Position numbers and translations under genes: made by a program. The notes beneath the pieces are model-generated. The model was given only the letters and a program-made list of their open reading frames with translations, was not told the origin of the DNA and ran no database searches. From Mucilaginibacter phenanthrenivorans (GTDB lineage Bacteria > Bacteroidota > Bacteroidia > Sphingobacteriales > Sphingobacteriaceae), in the NCBI RefSeq assembly GCF_024721155.1, contig NZ_JAHVAP010000006.1:1-64000 (forward strand): DNA of 64,000 bases, read 5' to 3'. Of this stretch, positions 61,998 to 64,000 are shown piece by piece. Every line of letters starts with the position of its first letter. Within the stretch, counting starts at the first letter, position 1.

Positions 61998-63356
61998 ATG
62001 AAGATTAAGAACCGGCTTTCGCTTTATTTTACCGCAATAAGTGCTATTGTACTGCTCATGGTACAAGTGGTTATATGTATAGCTTTTAACTCGCTCATTC
62101 GCTCCAACTTTTACGACCAGTTGATGGACCGAGCCAATGTGGCTGCCAAATTATACCTGGAAGCCGATGAGATCTCGCCCGATTCCCTAAGCCACGTAAA
62201 GGAACACTACCTCCAGAGCCTGCACAATGAAGTAATTCGGCTATACGACGAAAAAAATATAGCATCCTTTATAAAAGATAAAAACCAGTTTTGGGCAGGC
62301 CCGATAATTGACAATGTGCGAAAAAACAAACAGCTGGAATTTACCGAGGGCAACAGGCAAACTGTGGGCATTTATTATAATGATAACCAGGGCAATTTTG
62401 TAATATTGGTTTCAGCAGTTGATGCTTTAGGGGCAAAACGGCTGCAGGACCTGATAAAAACCATGGCGATATTGCTGGTATGTGTTACTGCCGGTCTGTT
62501 TTTAATAAGCCGTTGGTTTGCGCAAAAAACCCTGGAGCCGCTCGATAAGGTAATTGGCCAGATGCGCCTGGTGAGGGCCGGGGACCTAAGCCTGCGGGTT
62601 GATGAGGGGAACGGCAAGGATGAAATAAGCGCACTGGCACACAATTTTAACCGGCTGCTGGCTCACCTGCAAAACACATTCGAAATGCAGCAAACCTTCG
62701 TGGCAAATGCTTCGCATGAATTGCGCACGCCGATAACAACAATAATAGGCGAAATTGAACTGGCGCTAAACAAACTGCACACCCATACCGAATACCAGGA
62801 ATCGTTCAGGTCGGTATTAGCAGATGCAGAACGCCTTAACGAAACCATTAACAGCCTGCTTGAACTGGCAAACGCCGATATGGATTATACCCAACCCGCT
62901 TATAAACCGGTTGCGGTTGATGAGTTAATTTGGGAGCTTAATGACTACTGGAACGAAAAGGCAGGCAAGGGCCTTTTTAGTGTTAATATTATACAACTGC
63001 CCGAAGAGCAAGAAAAGCTGCAACTGCTGGCCAATAAATCGTTACTAACTATTGCCCTTAATAATATAATTGGTAATGCGTTTAAGTTTTCAAAAAACAA
63101 GCGCGTACAATGCGACCTGTATGCCGATGATGAAAATATCATTATAAAAATAATTGACGAAGGCGTGGGGATCCTTCCCGACGAACTGGAAAAGGTTTTT
63201 GAATCGTTTTACCGGGGCACCAATGTAAAAAGCTTCCAGGGCAATGGCGTTGGCCTTTATGTAACCGGCAAAATTGTGCATCTTTTTAACGGAACAATTA
63301 AGATTGAATCCGTTCCAAACGATCACACAACTTTTACCATTAAATTCAGCAGGTAA
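61998..63356 (+). CDS. HAMP-domain sensor histidine kinase
   Basis: 452 aa; ATG 61998 chosen over a GTG at 61941. TM1 about 8-32, periplasmic region about 33-155, TM2 156-172, HAMP about 173-225 (LEPLDKVIGQMRLVRAGDLSLRV), HisKA with FVANASHELRTPITTIIGE (His240), and HATPase with NNIIGNAFKFSKN, DEGVGILPDEL and NGVGLYVTGKIV. CusS-type layout; the signal is probably a metal or envelope stress. Confidence 0.94.
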   Translation: MKIKNRLSLYFTAISAIVLLMVQVVICIAFNSLIRSNFYDQLMDRANVAAKLYLEADEISPDSLSHVKEHYLQSLHNEVIRLYDEKNIASFIKDKNQFWAGPIIDNVRKNKQLEFTEGNRQTVGIYYNDNQGNFVILVSAVDALGAKRLQDLIKTMAILLVCVTAGLFLISRWFAQKTLEPLDKVIGQMRLVRAGDLSLRVDEGNGKDEISALAHNFNRLLAHLQNTFEMQQTFVANASHELRTPITTIIGEIELALNKLHTHTEYQESFRSVLADAERLNETINSLLELANADMDYTQPAYKPVAVDELIWELNDYWNEKAGKGLFSVNIIQLPEEQEKLQLLANKSLLTIALNNIIGNAFKFSKNKRVQCDLYADDENIIIKIIDEGVGILPDELEKVFESFYRGTNVKSFQGNGVGLYVTGKIVHLFNGTIKIESVPNDHTTFTIKFSR

Positions 63357-63357
63357 A

Positions 63358-63416
63358 ATTCTAATCCAATTCTAATCTCACTTTAACTTCACTCTAATAT
63401 AGCTGGTATAAATTTG
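63358..63416 (+). promoter_or_regulatory. Regulator-binding repeats and promoter of TolC-family gene
   Basis: ATTCTAATCCA (63358-63368), ATTCTAATCTCA (63368-63379), CTTTAACTTCA (63381-63391) and CTCTAATA run at 10-12 bp spacing, the style of OmpR-type regulator sites. TAAATTTG (63409-63416) is the -7 box, 17 bp before the ATG. Confidence 0.65.
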
Positions 63417-63433
63417 CACCATCAAATTCTACT

Positions 63434-64000
63434 ATGCTCAAAAGGGTTGTTATTGCTATCATATTTTTAAAAGCGGGGCTATTTATTTCGCCCAATGTAT
63501 TTGCACAGGGCCTGGCAGGCGATACTGTAAAATTAAATATAAAGCAGGCGGAGGATCTGTTCCTGAAAAATAACCTGCAGCTCATCATCCAGCGTTACAA
63601 CATCGATAATGCAAATGCGCAGGTTATTACGGCCCGTTTATTTAACAATCCCGATTTCAACTTTTCTAACGGGATCCACACCAACGACGCATCCCAGGGG
63701 CCGGCTTATAAGGACCAATCATTTGGCATTTCGCAATTATTTACCACGGCAGGCAAACGGAATAAAAACATCCAACTGGCTAAGATCAGCGTAGAACAAG
63801 CTAAATACCAATTCTTCGATCTGCTGCGTACGCTGAAATTCACGCTTCACAACGATTTTTATACCATTTACTTTCAGCAGCAATCGGCCATGGTTTACAA
63901 CCAGGAGATCAATTCGCTGGCAAAGGCCTTAACCGTTTTTAAGGAGCAATACAAAAAGGGCAATGTTGCCGAAAAGGAAGTATTGCGGATCCAATCGCAG
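63434..64000 (+). CDS. TolC/CusC-family outer-membrane efflux protein (partial)
   Basis: First 189 codons, cut by the window edge. ATG 63434, signal peptide with IIFLKAGLFISPNVFAQ. KLNIKQAEDLFLKNNLQLIIQRY, then NPDFNFSNGIH and FGISQLFTTAGKRNKNIQLAK fit the OEP fold of CzcC/CusC proteins. In relatives an RND pump and adaptor follow, which would lie right of the window. Its promoter carries direct repeats likely bound by the adjacent OmpR-type regulator. Confidence 0.92.
   Translation, partial: MLKRVVIAIIFLKAGLFISPNVFAQGLAGDTVKLNIKQAEDLFLKNNLQLIIQRYNIDNANAQVITARLFNNPDFNFSNGIHTNDASQGPAYKDQSFGISQLFTTAGKRNKNIQLAKISVEQAKYQFFDLLRTLKFTLHNDFYTIYFQQQSAMVYNQEINSLAKALTVFKEQYKKGNVAEKEVLRIQSQ

Overview
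The window is chromosomal DNA from a Bacteroidota bacterium, most probably a Sphingobacteriaceae member close to Mucilaginibacter or Pedobacter. I infer this from a SusC/SusD pair with an STN-type receptor, MobA/MobB/YWFCY-type mobilisation genes, DUF6520, DUF2911, LytS/LytTR and PD40 proteins, many glycan-active secreted proteins, and promoter -7 boxes of the TAnnTTTG type (for example 30466, 31967, 61209, 63409). Genus is inference; no rRNA gene is present.

Region 1 (1-7.2 kb): SusC and SusD homologues plus a secreted thioredoxin-like protein run rightwards. They converge on a leftward pair, a MauE-like redox membrane protein and a small exported two-cysteine DUF6520 protein. Region 2 (7.5-16.4 kb): a mobilisation module reads leftwards (coupling protein, relaxase, MobA-like accessory protein, a hairpin-rich oriT candidate, a small protein, ParA), then a cargo of SDR oxidoreductase, AraC regulator and enoyl-reductase-like MDR, then an excisionase-like HTH gene. 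It abuts the 3' end of a tRNA-Asn. This looks like an integrated mobilisable or conjugative element whose integrase and far end lie outside the window. The ParA start and promoter are duplicated on the other side of the cargo.

Region 3 (16.7-31 kb): core and housekeeping genes (PfkB kinase, cytochrome b5-like protein, AraC plus divergent SDR, ECF sigma factor, MurB, DUF4184, lipocalin, HigBA, AI-2E permease, HxlR/azoreductase) with unusually repeat-rich spacers: an inverted pair of 128-bp MITE-like elements, a 43-bp tandem array, four copies of a GTCCG hairpin family (two here, two in region 4), a lipocalin 3' fragment, and two paralogous 65-aa proteins.

Region 4 (32-44 kb): a DHA2 drug exporter behind two overlapping palindromes with its TetR regulator, a tiny His/Gly-rich protein beside a 488-aa protein of unknown function, a beta-propeller/phosphoesterase, a DUF433/split DUF5615 toxin-antitoxin-like locus, aldose epimerase, methyltransferase, PLDc_N-TPR protein and a ClC channel.

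Region 5 (44-64 kb): secreted carbohydrate-active proteins (GH18, a 997-aa pectate-lyase-fold plus propeller protein, a GH36-like alpha-galactosidase), a TAT-exported NIF3-like protein, a peroxide-defence pair (AhpC-type peroxiredoxin, AhpD-like) separated by an internal terminator, a Fur/MerC metal locus with a Zur-like box, amidase, PAP2-like membrane protein, and two two-component systems (LytS/LytTR and OmpR/HAMP kinase). The second precedes a TolC-family efflux gene that runs off the right edge.
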